Source: Trema orientale (Eukaryota > Streptophyta > Magnoliopsida > Rosales > Cannabaceae). Taken from it: a DNA stretch of 64,000 nucleotides. Below, piece by piece: positions 11,595 to 24,428 of the stretch. The stretch's first letter is position 1; each line of letters opens with the position of its first letter. The stretch spans positions 1,057,293 through 1,121,292 of the forward strand of contig JXTC01000014.1 in the NCBI GenBank assembly GCA_002914845.1, in the 5' to 3' direction. The notes beneath the pieces are model-generated. The model was given only the letters and a program-made list of their open reading frames with translations. It was not told where the DNA came from and ran no database searches. The position numbers and the translations under genes were made by a program.

Positions 11595-12085
11595 AGATGG
11601 CCCCTTAACTATCCAACCTATGGAAATATGGCCCTAAAAATTCTAATCGTGGCAATTAAGCTCTCAAATTTTTCAGTTTAAGGTAACTTGATCATTAGAC
11701 AGTCCAAATTAAATATACTGTTAAATTACGATTTGAAGTAATTTTGAGAATTTTAAAAATAAAAATAAATAATCATAAAAAATTTTTGTTTAAATTTATA
11801 GCTCTAAAAATCCTAAAAAAAAAAAAACACAAATAATACATTTTTCTTTTTCTTTAAATATTTTTGTTTTCTCTATTTTTCCTTGAATATATTTTTATAT
11901 GCTAAAATGTGCTCCTTAAGTGTGTTTTTAGTGAGAAATTTAATAGTAAGTTGTGATTTTGACAATCTAATGACCAAATTGCTTCAAATTGAAAAATTTA
12001 CAAGATTTAATTGCTACAATTGAAACTTACAAGACCAAGTTATAACGATATGTCTACAAACTAACGGTAAAGAGGCTTTTTTTTT
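11595..12085. mobile_element. Degenerate TIR element (Mutator-like end type)
   Basis: The left end (GGCCCCTTAACTATCC, later ATATGGCCC and GGCAATTAAGCTC) and the inverted right end (TTGCTACAATTG, CAAGACCAAG, CTACAAACTAACGG) are recognisable reverse copies about 100 bp long. The style, with TIRs that read like 'gcaatatggcccctaaac', is shared with the element at 40381-42154. No ORF. Confidence 0.45.
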
Positions 12086-12542
12086 CAATTAATTTTAAAG
12101 TTTGGGACATTTACATAGATTTTCATGTTATATGCGTACATTAATGGCCAAACGAAAAAAACTGAAATTACAGTTCATACAATTAGCTTACCCCTACTTT
12201 ACCTTACATTTCAGGTCCTTGGCAACTAGACCTTTTCTAAAATATGTGTTAGGATATACACTCCCTTTCATAGTTTTGTGGTGAATACCCATTTTTCAAT
12301 TTTAAGTTTATTATGAATACAAAAATATTTTTAGCACTTATCTTATCGGGATTCAGATTTGGCTAGACAGAGGATCGAGTGTTGAGCAACCTTATCTAGT
12401 GGTCGATATGTCAAGCGACTCAATACTCTCGACACTATGTTTGGCACTCTCAACACCTTATCTAGCGCTCTGGACACGTTTTAATTTATAGCGATCAATA
12501 CTTAGATATCTTTTTTCTTTATTCTACGTTGTTCGACATTTT

Positions 12543-13284
12543 GGGCCAGTTTGATAGAGCTGTAGATTTTAAAGAAAACACTTTTAACTGTGTTGAAAGA
12601 AAAATCCGTTGTAGTATAAAGTATATGAGTGTTTGGTAAACAGTAATTTTAAAGTGTTGTGACTTGAAAAAGTTATTTTAAAGTGTTTGATAAATCGTAT
12701 GGCTGAATTATTGTACAAATATAAAATGACCAAAATAAACATCATTATACAATTATGCATATTTATGGAAAAAATTTATTAATATTTTTTACAATTATGC
12801 ATATTTTGTACATACTAAACATATTGATACTTTTTTAAAAAAATTATTGATATGAAAATAAACTCAATTAAATTTATTTTATTTTATTTTAACTTACCTT
12901 ATTTTCATCTGAATTTAAAATTTCAATAAAGAATCAATTTGGTCATTTCAAAATAACTAATATGAAGCGTATTTTAGTCAATTATGATTTAAATATATTA
13001 ATACTTTTTTAAAAAATTGATCTAAAAATGAACTCAATTAAATATTTGACATTTTTGCATTCAAGTGAGGGTATTTTAGCATTATGATTTATTCATTAAA
13101 AGATAGTACATATTCCCGCATAATCTAAAAGTCAAAGCTGCCTTAGGCCAGCTTGATTTTTTGTTGTAGCTTTATAAAAAATTATTGAATAATATAATTT
13201 TAAGATTTTTATCAAATACTTTTGGCTCACAGATTATTCGAAAAATGCTTTTAGCTTGTTAAAAAACTAAACCAAACTAGACCC
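12543..13284. mobile_element. MITE-like element with GGGCCAGTTTGAT / AACCAAACTAGACCC ends
   Basis: Termini are imperfect inverted repeats of the widespread plant form GGGxxxGTTTGGT. A second internal start of the same kind (GGCCAGCTTGATTTTTTG at about 13147) suggests nesting of two related copies. AT-rich core without ORFs. Confidence 0.5.
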
Positions 13285-14254
13285 TTGTCTGATAGTCGAT
13301 ACTAATATCTATTGCCCTAGAGTTAAGAGGATACAAATCTTTTTACTTAATTACTTTTTAAATGGGGTGTATTTTCTAAAATTCACTCAAAAAAAGGGGA
13401 GTGTGTTTCACATATTTTCCTGTTTCGGAACCACTTAAAATCAAAGCAAACTTAACTGAATTGCATATATAAATGTGGATTTGTTTGATTTCTTCTCACC
13501 ACTACATTTTGTGGATAGAGGTAGACTGCACCTGTAATTTGGACACATTGAAGAAAAAATTAAAGAGACAAAATTGCATCGTCTACACCCGCAATTTCAA
13601 ATTAAAGAGACCAATTAAATTGTGAAAAATAAGGGCAAACACATTTTCAAATTGCAATTTCTTTATAAAATTCATAAATATTACTTGTATTTTTGTTCTA
13701 TGTGAATAAATTATAGTTTACTCATCTAGTTCCAAAGGCTGAAAGGCTCTATATTTGGAAAAAGACAAATAATCACTTACAAAATCAAAATAATAATAAC
13801 TTGAATGATAAAAAAAAATGAAAGAAAAGAAAAATTATTCTTCAAACTCTCCTTTTTTATTTTTTTTAGTAAGTGGTGGTGGTTAAAATGTACACCTAGG
13901 GTCCACAATTTTTGAAACGACACGACATAGTATAAAAATGACAAGTTTGTTAACATTTTAATGTTTTGAATATTGTTTTCATTTATTCTAAACATGTTTG
14001 TGTTTATTTGACTTAATTAGTGTGTGTAATCGTGTTATATTTGAGTAATTGGTTCAATTTTAAAAATTGTATCAATTAGGTCATCGTCATGTATAAGACA
14101 AGATTGTTAAACAAATTAGGGCTTATTGCAAAAATCCAGGCCTAATGTTAAAAAATTGAAAAATCATGGATGTACTAAATTTTTTGAAAGATCCTGAATT
14201 GATTTAGAAAAATATCACTTTTTAAAATTTGCTTTAGAAAAAGCATTGTTTTAA
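13285..14254. other. Intergenic, no gene seen
   Basis: AT-rich. The minus-strand 72-codon frame at 13777-13995 is low complexity. Confidence 0.5.
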
Positions 14255-14548
14255 GAGAAATTTAGGTGGATGACCAAAATTTTAAATTTGTTTAAGTAGA
14301 TGTCCATTTTTAAAATTTTATAGCTAAATGTCCAGGTAGATATATTTTTACACTTGGTAGATACACAGATTTACAAATTTTAGTTACTGTTCTGAAATGC
14401 ACTGGGTATATAATTTTTTATATTTGGTATATAAAATTTTACACTTGGTATATATACATATATACCGGACATTTTGCTATAACTTTTGACAAAGGGACAT
14501 TTACTGAAATTAGGCACCAAATTTGGTCATATTTCTATAGGCCCCTTA
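14255..14548 (+). repeat. Dispersed repeat family A, copy 2
   Basis: Same orientation and nearly the same sequence as 2567-2861, with scattered substitutions only (for example GGACATTTACTGAAATTAGGC against GGACATTTACTGAAATTGGGC). The flanks differ, so the unit moved or was copied as a block. Confidence 0.75.
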
Positions 14549-16217
14549 TTTTAAAATATGTAGACAAATACCACTTTTTCTTCAAAATTAGTATTTTTTC
14601 AGTAGTACTCGAATTAATCGACAGTTGATTGGTTATCTCAAAATATCTCTTCAATAAATAAAAAATAGTATTTTTCTAAATATATCTAAAAGTGTCATTT
14701 TTCTAAATAAATCTGGGATCTTTAAGATAATTTTAAAATCCGGGTTTTTTAATATTTTTGAAAATTTACTATACAAAATCAAATTTCCTCAACAAATTAT
14801 GCGTGTCATGTTGTGTTAAAAAAACAACAAAAATATTCAAAAAAAGAGGTAGAAAATTCATAGAAAAAAATCATAAAAATTTTTTTTTTGGCCAAATTTA
14901 CTTCTAATCAGGTTCATTTCCTATTATTAATTGTGTTGCATTTGTGTACTTCAGAGTTTTGATATATTTATTATATCATGTAATAATCATGTAGATATGA
15001 ACACTACATGATAACACAAATTGTCAGTTTTACTTAAACGTCAATATTAGAGATGTGGTATAGTTATTAATTAGATTTAGAATGACCATTTTACCTTTTT
15101 ACACATGGGTATTCTACCCTAATAGAGAGGGTAATACCGTCTCTATTCGAGCTTCTAGTAGGACACGAGTTTAAATTTACATACTCCTGCATAGGTATGA
15201 GTAGGATACGAGTATAAGGATATTTGTCCCTATTAAGTGCCATTATCCTACCAATTTAGCATAAGTACTAAGAAAAATGGTAAATATATAAAATAAATGA
15301 ACAAAATTAAAAAAGAAACATCTGTTCTTGTTTTATTTTATGATTGTTACTTAGACAATTAATTTTGTATTTAATTGTGTCAAATTTTAATTTTTTTTTT
15401 CAATATATATGAACATGTACTATAATTATACATATTTTAAAATTTTCAATCCTTAATTGGTGTATATAGGATTTTACTCCGAAAAAAGATAAAAAGTATA
15501 AATAGGTTTACCCTCACGTGGAAGGAACTAGTGACGAATATTAGCATATCCCCTTTCCCTTAGACATGTACAAGCAATTTTAGCGGGTGAAATATATGTA
15601 CTCTGCATGTTATCATATCTAAATCATGTTAGGTTGGTGACTACTTTTCCAAGAAAAAAGTGGTCATTTTCATTTTTTAATATTTTTTTTAACGACATCC
15701 TTATATTTAATTTAAGCAAAGGTCGGGAACTAATTAGAAAGAATAGACTACTGTACTAATATATGGGGTTGTAAGACACTCGTTCTCTCAACAAAAAAAT
15801 TTTAGATTTGAGTTGTCACCGTCACAATAGTCAAAAGTTTACGAGCAATTTACTAGAAATCTATTAATTAATGGGGTAAGTCCACCACTCTGAGTTATAG
15901 GAGTACCGCCACCTTATAGCTCTTTTATATTATTAAATTATTAAAGAAATTAGGAAGAATAGTAACCTGAACCCTCATTCTTCTAGTTCTTCTTCTATTT
16001 TCTTTTTTCAGAAAAATTATTACCAAATTCTCTAGAAAAAAAAAAAACGAAAATTATGTACCAAAAAAGATTTTCATTTTTTTTTGAGAAAAAGATTTTC
16101 AATTTTCATAAATTCATATATATATATATATTGAGGAAATTCATAACGTCATATAACGGTAGCCGTTTAAGAAAAATTCCCAACGGTCGCCTTTTTCAAA
16201 ATCAAATTCCCACTAAT
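14549..16217. other. Intergenic and PS1 upstream region
   Basis: No gene. Around 15090-15260 there is a fragment with repeated GGATACGAGT/GGACACGAGT phrases and GGGTATTCTACCC, probably transposon debris. The last few hundred bases are the PS1 promoter and 5' UTR region; a TATATATATATA run is at about 16116-16131. Confidence 0.45.
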
Positions 16218-16256
16218 AACACACACACACACACTCTCTCTCTCTCTCTCTCTCTC
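16218..16256. repeat. Compound (AC)n(TC)n microsatellite in the PS1 leader
   Basis: A run of AC units passes directly into a run of CT units about 120 bp upstream of the PS1 start codon. CT-rich leaders are common around plant transcription starts; this tract should be length-variable. Confidence 0.85.
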
Positions 16257-16378
16257 ATACTATTCCTACCCTACTACCCATTGAAATCATCCCCAGTTCT
16301 TGGACAAACCCCACACACACTTCTCTTCTGCTTCCGATCTTTCTTTTTCTCACCCCAAAAGCTTAATTAGGTCCTACC

Positions 16379-19300
16379 ATGGCCACCAAGAACCCATCCA
16401 AACTCATCCTCATCGAACAACAAGAAGAAGAAGAAGAGCTTAAAATCCCAGTCTTCACTGTCCTCAAGAACGGGGCCATTCTCAAGAACATCTTCATCGT
16501 CAACGCTTCACCGCCGCCGCCCATTTCCGAGCTCAAACCGATGATGACGGCCCTCGAAAACCCCGAAAACCCGAATCAAGAACACCAAGAAACCTTGGTT
16601 GTGGGGCGGCACCCCGATTGCAACATCATGCTGACTCACCCCAGTATCAGCAGATTCCACCTCCAAATTGTCTCCAACCCGTCTTTACAGAAGCTCTCTG
16701 TGATCGATTTGTCCTCCGGTAAGCCTCTTCAAATTCTTTCCCTTCTTTTCTTTTAGCCGATTTTTTTTTTTCTTTCTTTCTTTAGGGGTCTTTGTGTTGT
16801 TTTTTAGTACATGGGACTTGGGTTTCGGAGAAGAAGATTGATCCGGGTGTTCGAGTGGAGCTGAAAGAGGGGGACTCGTTGAGGATTGGCGGTTCGAGCA
16901 GAGTCTATAGACTCCATTGGATTCCTTTGAGCCGCGCATATGATTTCGAAAACCCGTATGTATCGGCATCCGATGTTCCAATGCCAGAAGAGAAAGAAGA
17001 CGAAATTGAAGTGGAGGGATACCGGGTATGGATAACTTTCCTGTTTAGTAATTTGCTAAAAGAATTGAATAGAATTGTTCTTGATTTGTTTGTGCATTTC
17101 TTAATGTTTTTCTTTATTTTTTCCGGGTAATTGCATAGGATGAGAACTCTTTGATGATTGAAAATATACCTGTTGAAGAACAGAAAAACAATGTGACAGT
17201 AGAAATGAAAGCACAAGAAGAAAAATGTGAGGTGAGAATTATATGATTGAACCCATGTAAATGTTGATTGTAACAAGAGCTATGCCCTTTTCTTTGTTTA
17301 TTCTAAAGTTATGTTCTGTTTGTTTATTTGGCCTGTATAGGGTAAGAATCATTCGTTGGTTGAGAGTATGAGTTCTTTAGTTTCCGATGAGAGTTTGGTT
17401 TTAACTGTGAAAAAGGCGAGTCCATCAGCTCCTCCTCTACCTGAAAATCCGATTTTCTCTCTTTTCGACGAAAATGATGAACTTGCTGAAAGCCCACCGA
17501 AAGATGTTGGTGAACATAGCGGGATTTCTGGACCTTTTAATGGGCCCTTTGGAACTGCTGACTCAGGAATTGAGGGAGTTTGTTTGGTGCCTGAGGGTTC
17601 AGAATGTCATGAAGACGAAAACCAGGGCCTAGAAGCATCTTTTGTTGCAGAAGTTGTATGTGATATAGTATTGCCAGAGAGCTTTTCAAGAGGACCAGAG
17701 GTAGAATCTAACCATTTGGTAAACTGGGATTCTTCGTTTTCTATTGATAAGGATGAGAATGTTGATCTTGCTTCTGAAACCCTTGAAGAAACTGAGAGCC
17801 AAAGCCTGGTCTGGAAAGAGTTTGAACAGACAGAGACATCATCTTCACTGGATGGAGAAGTCTCAGATGAGACTGAATATCAAGAAACTGACATAGAAAA
17901 CCTGACCCCAGAAGCTCTTTATGATGTAGAATCACTCTCTCTTCAAGGAAAGCAAGAAAATTCTGCAGGTGAACAAACCTCGAATTCGTTGGTCGACTTT
18001 ATTTCTGCATGCTCTGGTGGCATTCCTTCAGCTTCTGAACGAACTGAGGACCAAAGGGTATCCATGAAAGACCATGAACAGAGGGATGTCTCGGTCGAAT
18101 ATTCACCTAGCATGACAGAATCCGTGAACTCATCTCTGCCAGCTCGGGATGTCGTCCCGGTTTTATCAGATGACAAAGAAAACCAGACCCCACGGTCTCT
18201 TTGCGCAGAAGAAGGGCTACCTCAATCGGAAACGGTAGAGAACTCTCCAATGAGATCGGATATCAGGCCAAGCTTTGGAAGCATTTGGTCAAGGAGAGGT
18301 AAACCTGCTAGTGTTACTCCACTTCGAACAGGTAAGAGCAGATTAGAAACAATGCTGGTTGAGGCTGATTCTGAAAATGTACAGCATAATCAGGAGGGTA
18401 CTGAAGATAAATCTATTCCGAAGGAAATACTATCTCGCTTGAATGGGGAGGAAGAAGAGATTTTTACTCCAGATAAGGAAAATTTCACCCCAAATACCCT
18501 TCTATCGAAGTCTTTAAAGAAGAAGGGTAAATCTGCCAGTGTCATTCAGCTTAGAACAGGCAAGAGCATAGTAGAAACCACGCTGGCTGGTGTTGATTAT
18601 CAAGATGAACATCATACTAAGGAGAATACCTTAGATAAATCAATTTTCAAGAAAAATTTCTCTTGCTTGAATGGGGAGGAAGAGGAGATCTTTACTCCGG
18701 ATAAGGAAAATTTTACCCCAAATTCTCTTCTACTCAGGTCCTTAAAAAAGAAGGGCAAGATAGAGGAAGTGAAACATTCTAAACCATTTGGAACATCCTC
18801 CTCAAAGGTTGCTTCCAGCCTCAATATGCATCCAGAAGAAGACTTGAATGCATCTTCAAACAAAGAGAATCAGACATTGAGAATTTTACAGGAACGGAAG
18901 CTCGTAAAACAACCTTCCTCCGAAAATCAAGTGGGGGTCGAACAAGAACTGATGGTTAACAAAAGAGTTCCATTTCAATCACTAACTGTAAACGCTGTTG
19001 GCAAGAGCAGATCAGAAACGTTGTGCCCGAGTTCTGCTACAAGAAGCAGTTCCTCGGTCAATTACACTCGAACAGTGGACAAGAAGGTTACTAACACGCT
19101 CTCTGTAAGTTGCCCAACTACTAGTTTTACTATTTTGATTCAACAAACCTCCGTGATAGTTTTAAATTTTAACTAGCTTTATAAGTACAAACCAGTAACT
19201 GAAGTTCATCTCAGGACAACCCTGTTCTACAGGGAAAGAGGGGATGGACTATGGTTGTGGACACTACTACTCTTCTGAACAAGGAAGCAAGGAAGTCACT

Positions 19301-20150
19301 GCAGCTTTTACAAGGTCTTAGGGGGACTCGTTTAATCATTCCAAGGATGGGTAATGATATTTAATTATACATAGTAATTCAATGCTGTCCATGAATTATA
19401 TTCAGTCCAGACTAATTTTTGTCTTTACTACCAGTTATAAGGGAACTGGATTCGTTGAAGCGGCGAGGCAGTCTATTTAGGAGAAAAACTGAGGCATGTC
19501 TGGTTTTAGAATGGATTGAGAAGTGTATGACAGAAACAACTTGGTGGATTCATGTCCAGACCTCAGTGGAAGATGGAAGGCTGACCGCTCCTACACCTCC
19601 TGCCACTCCTAGGTCTCCATTCAGCCAGGGAAGTGGAGGGTTTAGCTATGGAACAACAAACTCATTGCCATTTTCAAGCAGTCGGAGTTTAACGGAAATT
19701 TTTTCCCCAACAACAGAAGACCATATCCTTGAGTGTGCTCTTCTATGTAGGAAAATGAAGAGTGATGATGGACAGCTTGTCCTTCTTAGTGAGGATGTGA
19801 CTTTAAAGATCAAAGCCATGGCTGAGGTAATGAATGAAGTGACTTCATTATCAAATTGCATACTACAAAGTTTAGACATATTTCTCATTTCACTATGACC
19901 TTTACAGGGTTTGATCTGCGAGACAGTGCAAGAGTTCCGAGAGAGTCTGATGAATCCATTTTCCGAGAGGTTTATGTGGGTTGACAGCTCTCCTAGAGGG
20001 CAAACTTGGTCCGTCTTGGATGATGTAGTTTTGAGGGAGAAGTATAATCGTTGTCCATTGAAGAAGTCTTCAAAGGGAGAAAGTGCAAAGGGTTTGAAGC
20101 TCATTCTGCTCCACAATTCTCATTATGGACAGAGAACTCTTATTAGCTAA
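16379..20150 (+). CDS. PS1: PARALLEL SPINDLE 1-like protein (FHA + PINc domains), seven exons
   Basis: Splice model: 16379-16718, 16808-17025, 17139-17231, 17341-19104, 19215-19350, 19435-19826, 19908-20150. All junctions are GT-AG and frame-consistent, giving 1061 aa. An FHA domain occupies about residues 68-140 (GRHPDC at about 76-81, SISRFHLQ at 89-96, SVHGTWV across the first splice). A long acidic, disordered middle follows in the 588-codon fourth exon. The PINc domain starts near residue 814 (TMVVDTTTLL with the acidic residue D821, then VIRELDSLKRRG). In Arabidopsis, PS1 (At1g34355, about 1480 aa) orients the second meiotic spindles; loss gives unreduced 2n pollen. FHA domains bind phosphothreonine and PINc domains are RNase-like. 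The start is an in-frame Met with an ACCATGG context. The middle region is shorter than in Arabidopsis and contains an internal duplication. The 5' leader is CT-rich. Confidence 0.93.
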
Positions 20151-21890
20151 ATCAGTGTAGTGTTGTACTGAAACAGGCAGCAGGAGCTGAATTTTTGTTC
20201 TTTCTTCTTAAACATCTGGTTGGAATCGAGTTATTCCGAAATTTCTTGGCCATTGTTATGCCAAGATTGCGCTGGTGATTATTAAAGTACTAGTGATTTG
20301 TGTAAGATTTTCATGTTTATATCGTGCAGTTTAAATTTGATCTTTATAACAACAAAATTTCTTTTGCACGACAATATTAAAGAATAAAAGAAGAAATTAC
20401 ACTATCTAATAAAATTAGTAATTTGGGGTTTCTTACAACAAAAGTTACATATGTGATTCTTGAGTTGATACAAGTGAAAAACTGGTGATTTATTTGCGGA
20501 TGAACTACTACACATTTGACTAAAAAGTGGGACATGTATGCAAGTCCTAGTACAAGTAAATAATACGATCTCTAACAATCCCCACCAGATTGTATTATTC
20601 ATACGAACTTTCGTTCACATACTTATAGCTTGTATTTAAAAGTACTAACCAAGTCTTGGCGTTGATACCTGAAATACATCACATTTGAGTTATCTCAGTT
20701 TCTGTGAGATATTCAAATCTCATTAACACTATTATGGCCTTGTGCTCGACCCTGGCTTCATGAAAATTTCAAGGTTAAACTCAAAATCTTGTTAGAAACG
20801 AAACTATTTCTTATGTTCACACATGGATCGAGAATGACATGTCTGATGTCAAACATTATTTGGAAATACTTGATCATAAAATAGACATCTCATGCAGAAG
20901 GATAATGCTTAGTACCCAACTTTTTTAATATGACCAGATGTGACACATGATTTATCACTATATAAGTGATGAATAACACTCAACATATTTATGGTAAGTT
21001 CCAATTTATCAATTTAACTCAAACAAATCATCTACACGTCATGTGGTATCAAAAAAAGTGGTAAACTAAGCGGGATCCTAGTACTATCCTATCCAGACTA
21101 TGCACTGTTTGAATTGGGTTTGCTGGAGAAGAAAGATCCAGAACTATAAGCTGAAAACGCATGTGTAAAACTTAATCCTGATGTAAATGCAAATAAACCA
21201 TAAATTGAGTCTCACTATTGCTGATCCACCCATTATTGAAGCAAACAAAGAAACCATGGAAGAGACCAACACCAACCCAAATGCTACTATAAGAGGTCTT
21301 AGCACTAAGCCACATTCTGCAGAAGATAATAGAGAACCAAATGTTGTTGAAGGCATCTCTGATCCCTTTTTAGCTTTGGGTAAATAGGCATGGTTATAGA
21401 CATAGATAATTTGTTGGAAAAATTAATACTATCATAAAATAGCAAAATAGAGCGCTAAGTACGGGGAATGGAAGTCTATAAACATTTAGGTTTTAATCCT
21501 TTCCAAGAATCAGAATCCAAATATTATGAGTAATACAATACTTAATCTAAACTTACCAAGTAGTTTAGAAATCACTCCCTAAGTTTATTAAGTTAGAGAA
21601 AAAATTCCTCTACATGATGAGAGTTTGATTCTGAATTAAACTCCGGCTTTTTTTGTTTTTTCTCCTTGGTAGAGTTGCTGATGAAAATAACGAACTTTGC
21701 TAATGAAGAACTCGAGTCTTAATAAGAATGATTACCAAAATTTTAGCAATCCCAAATCATTCCAAGAGATTAACCCCAATCTTTTCTTAGTTTGTTAGAT
21801 GTAACAAACTCTTTACCTAATCCCTTCCCAATAAATAATCTAGAATAAGCTCTCTAGATTTAGTCTAATAGAAGCACTAAGATGAAAAAG
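20151..21890. other. PS1 3' UTR and intergenic DNA
   Basis: The first 200-300 bases are likely 3' UTR. Beyond that I see no gene. Overlapping 66-70 codon frames on both strands at about 21144-21387 have mixed composition but no recognisable motif. Confidence 0.4.
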
Positions 21891-22497
21891 TGTTGAGGTC
21901 AAGAAAAATGGGTAGCCACCTTTGTGGATTTTTTGTCCATCCACATTTGTGGACTTTTATCAATCAATATTTGTAGACCATCCATATTTGTGGTCTTTGT
22001 CCATGAGCATATTTTGAACACGGAAAAGAGGGGGAGAATTTTGCTATAAATACTTCCCTCCTTAGCTTCATCAAAGCATCCTAAAAATTAGAAGTATTTC
22101 AAGTTCTCTCTTCTAATTAAATCTTTTATTTTCTCTTTGTTTCTCCTTTCAAAGAGAATGAAGTTTCTTTGTGTAAGAGGAGATTTCAAAGAGTAATGGT
22201 GTAAAATATGAGTGAGAGAATACTTATGAGAAAGTAATTGGGTGTATTTGGGATCAGGGTTGTGAGTGAGTATTTGTAAACACTTGTAACAAATTTTCTC
22301 TCTATAGTGAAAGATTTATAGTAATTCCGTGGACGTAGCCCAAGTTAGGTGAACTATGTAAATTTCTGTCTTATTGTGTTACTTTATTCCTATATTTATT
22401 TCGGAAATTACAATTCCTGTGTATGGTACTATTTACGTATACGACACTATTCTCTCATATGAAAAGTCACAAGTGGGAAGATGATTTTTTTCCAACA
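21891..22497 (+). repeat. Left LTR of the gag-only element
   Basis: Begins TGTTGAGGTC and ends TCCAACA. Contains a TATA-like CTATAAATACT at about 22043 as a likely U3 promoter and a set of short repeats of the phrase CCATATTTGTGG near its start. Confidence 0.8.
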
Positions 22498-22622
22498 ACT
22501 AGTGTTAGAGCAACAAGTTTTGGTTAGTTCTTCGGCGCACTAAGGCTTGGTAGTATTCTAAGAAGTTTTGTGTAAGGAGGTTGTATTCAAGTGGAAGCAT
22601 TTGAACCCTCCACGGAACTTTC

Positions 22623-23393
22623 TTGGCGGGTTTCTCAAGCAAGAAAGTGCAAAACAATATATCAAGAATCAAGTATACCACACAAATCAGAGCTGATTTG
22701 GAGAAATTTGACGGCAACATTAATTTTGACTTGTGGCAAGTTCAAGTTAAGGATTTATTAATTCAATCTGGTCTGCACAAGATTTTAAAAGGAAGAGATA
22801 TTTCTGAAAAAACCAAAATTAGTAATAAAAACTGGGAATATCTAGACAATAGAGCTCCAAGTGCAATACAGATATGCTTAGCAAAAAATGTCCTAGAAAA
22901 TGTACTTGGAATATCTACCGCTAAGGAACTCTAAAAAAAGCTTAGAGAATTGTATCAGACGAAAGGAGTATTAAATCGGGTATACCTAAAGGAGCAATTT
23001 CATATACTACGTATGAGTGAAGGTACAATAATATCATATCATTTAAGTGTTCTAAATGGCATCGTTTCTGAATTGGAAGCTATTGGAGTTAAGACTGATG
23101 ATGAGGACAAAGCGTTGCGACTTATTTGGTCTCTTCCATCTTCCTATGAGTATATGAAGCCAATTCTAATGTACGGGAAAGAGACCGTAATTTTTTTAGA
23201 AGTGACGAGCAAACTCTTTTCTGAAGAAAAATGGCTGAGCAATGGTGAAAGTAATACATCATCTGAAGGTTCAGTATTGACAGTCGACAAAAAGAGAAGA
23301 AACTTCAAGAAGAAGAATATCATTTACTGGACGTGCGGACAGGCGGAGCATGTAAAAAGAAATTGCCCAAAAGGTGGAGCGAGTTTGGCTTGA
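22623..23393 (+). pseudogene. Retrotransposon gag (copia-type, UBN2-like) with a stop and a damaged zinc knuckle
   Basis: Two open stretches in one frame, 22623-22934 and 22935-23393, are separated by a single TAA at 22932-22934, where related gag proteins usually have tryptophan (KEL-stop-KKLRELY). Features typical of copia gag are the start region KFDGNINFDLW, the LKGRDI-type loop and the helical YHLSVLNGIVSELEAIG segment. The C-terminal zinc knuckle reads YWTCGQAEHVKRNC: the first cysteine of C-x2-C-x4-H-x4-C is replaced, so zinc binding is probably lost. No pol frame follows the stop at 23391-23393. Gag normally forms the intracellular particle that packages element RNA; this copy is not expected to work. 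Confidence 0.85.
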
Positions 23394-23824
23394 TGCTCCA
23401 AGTCTGATGGAGCTACTAATCTTGCCTTTTATAATAGAGGCATAGAAAATGCTCTGTGATTAGAAGATGTATACCTTCATGGCAATGTCATGAAAGAGGA
23501 TGTGTAGTAGCGGTAAATTCAGGATTCACAAGTTTGCATACGAGCATTAGTTTGGCGTTAATGCAAGATGTATAGTGAATGACGTCGATAGCTGATGGAC
23601 TTCTGAAAAAGCCAAACATGGGAGTCAATACCATAATTATCAGCAAGGTTCTTTTGACATGAGCTAAGATGAAATTCTTAGAATTCGTCAATTCTAAGTG
23701 GTATACTCATATGGTATAGTATGATTGTCGGTAAAAACAATAATGACAATATAAACTATGAAATGCGCTAATGCATTGATCGTGTGTGAAGACATGATAG
23801 ATATCAAGTCTTCAAGTGGGAGAT

Positions 23825-24428
23825 TGTTGATATCAAGAAAAATGGGCAGCCATCTTTGTGGATTTTTTTTCTATCCATATTTGTGGATTTTTGTCCATCC
23901 ACATTTATAGACCATCCACATTTGTGGACTTTGTCCATGAGCATGTTTTGAATATGGAAAAGAGAGGGGGAGTTTTGCTATAAATACTCACATCCTTAGC
24001 TTCATCAAAGCATCCCAAAAATTAGAAGCATTTTAAGTTTTCTATTCTAATTAAATCCTTTATTTTCTCTTTGTTTCTCCTTTCAAAGAGAGTAGAGTTT
24101 CTTTGTGTAAAAAGAGGTAAAGAGTCATGGTGTAAGGTGTGAGTGAGAGAATACTTATAAGAAAGTACTTTAGTATATTTGGGATCAGGGTTGTGAGTGA
24201 GTGTTTGTAAATACTTATAACAAATTTTCTCCCTATAGTTATAGATTTATAGCGATTCTATAAACGTATCCTAAGTTGGGTGAACCACGTAAATTTGTGT
24301 CTTGTTGTGTTACTTTATTCCTGTATTTATTTCAGAGATCACTATTCACGTGTATGGTACTATTTATATATATGACACTATTCACACATACGAAAAGTCA
24401 CAAGTGGGAAGGTGATTTTTTCCCAATA
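23825..24428 (+). repeat. Right LTR of the gag-only element
   Basis: Aligned throughout with 21891-22497 from TGTTGATATCAAGAAAAATGGG to the GGGAAGGTGATTTTT end. The terminal CA has become TA. Confidence 0.8.

Larger units (their letters stand above)
21891..24428 (+). mobile_element. Gag-only, non-autonomous Ty1/copia-type LTR retroelement
   Basis: Two direct LTRs of about 605 bp (21891-22497 and 23825-24428) start TGTTGA and end CCAACA or, mutated, CCAATA. They enclose only about 1.33 kb. A primer binding site TAGTGTTAGAGC at 22500-22511 is a decayed form of the initiator-Met type TGGTATCAGAGC. A purine tract AAGTGGGAGAT sits just before the right LTR. Flanking pentamers AAAAG and GAAAG match at four of five positions, as a target duplication would. 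The interior holds a broken gag and nothing like protease, integrase or reverse transcriptase. Many LTR differences mean an old insertion. The layout fits gag-only (TR-GAG-like) elements or an internal deletion derivative. Confidence 0.85.

Noticed and set aside
19646..20116. 156-codon minus-strand open frame
   Set aside because: Antisense to PS1 exons 6 and 7 and crosses their intron; no motif.
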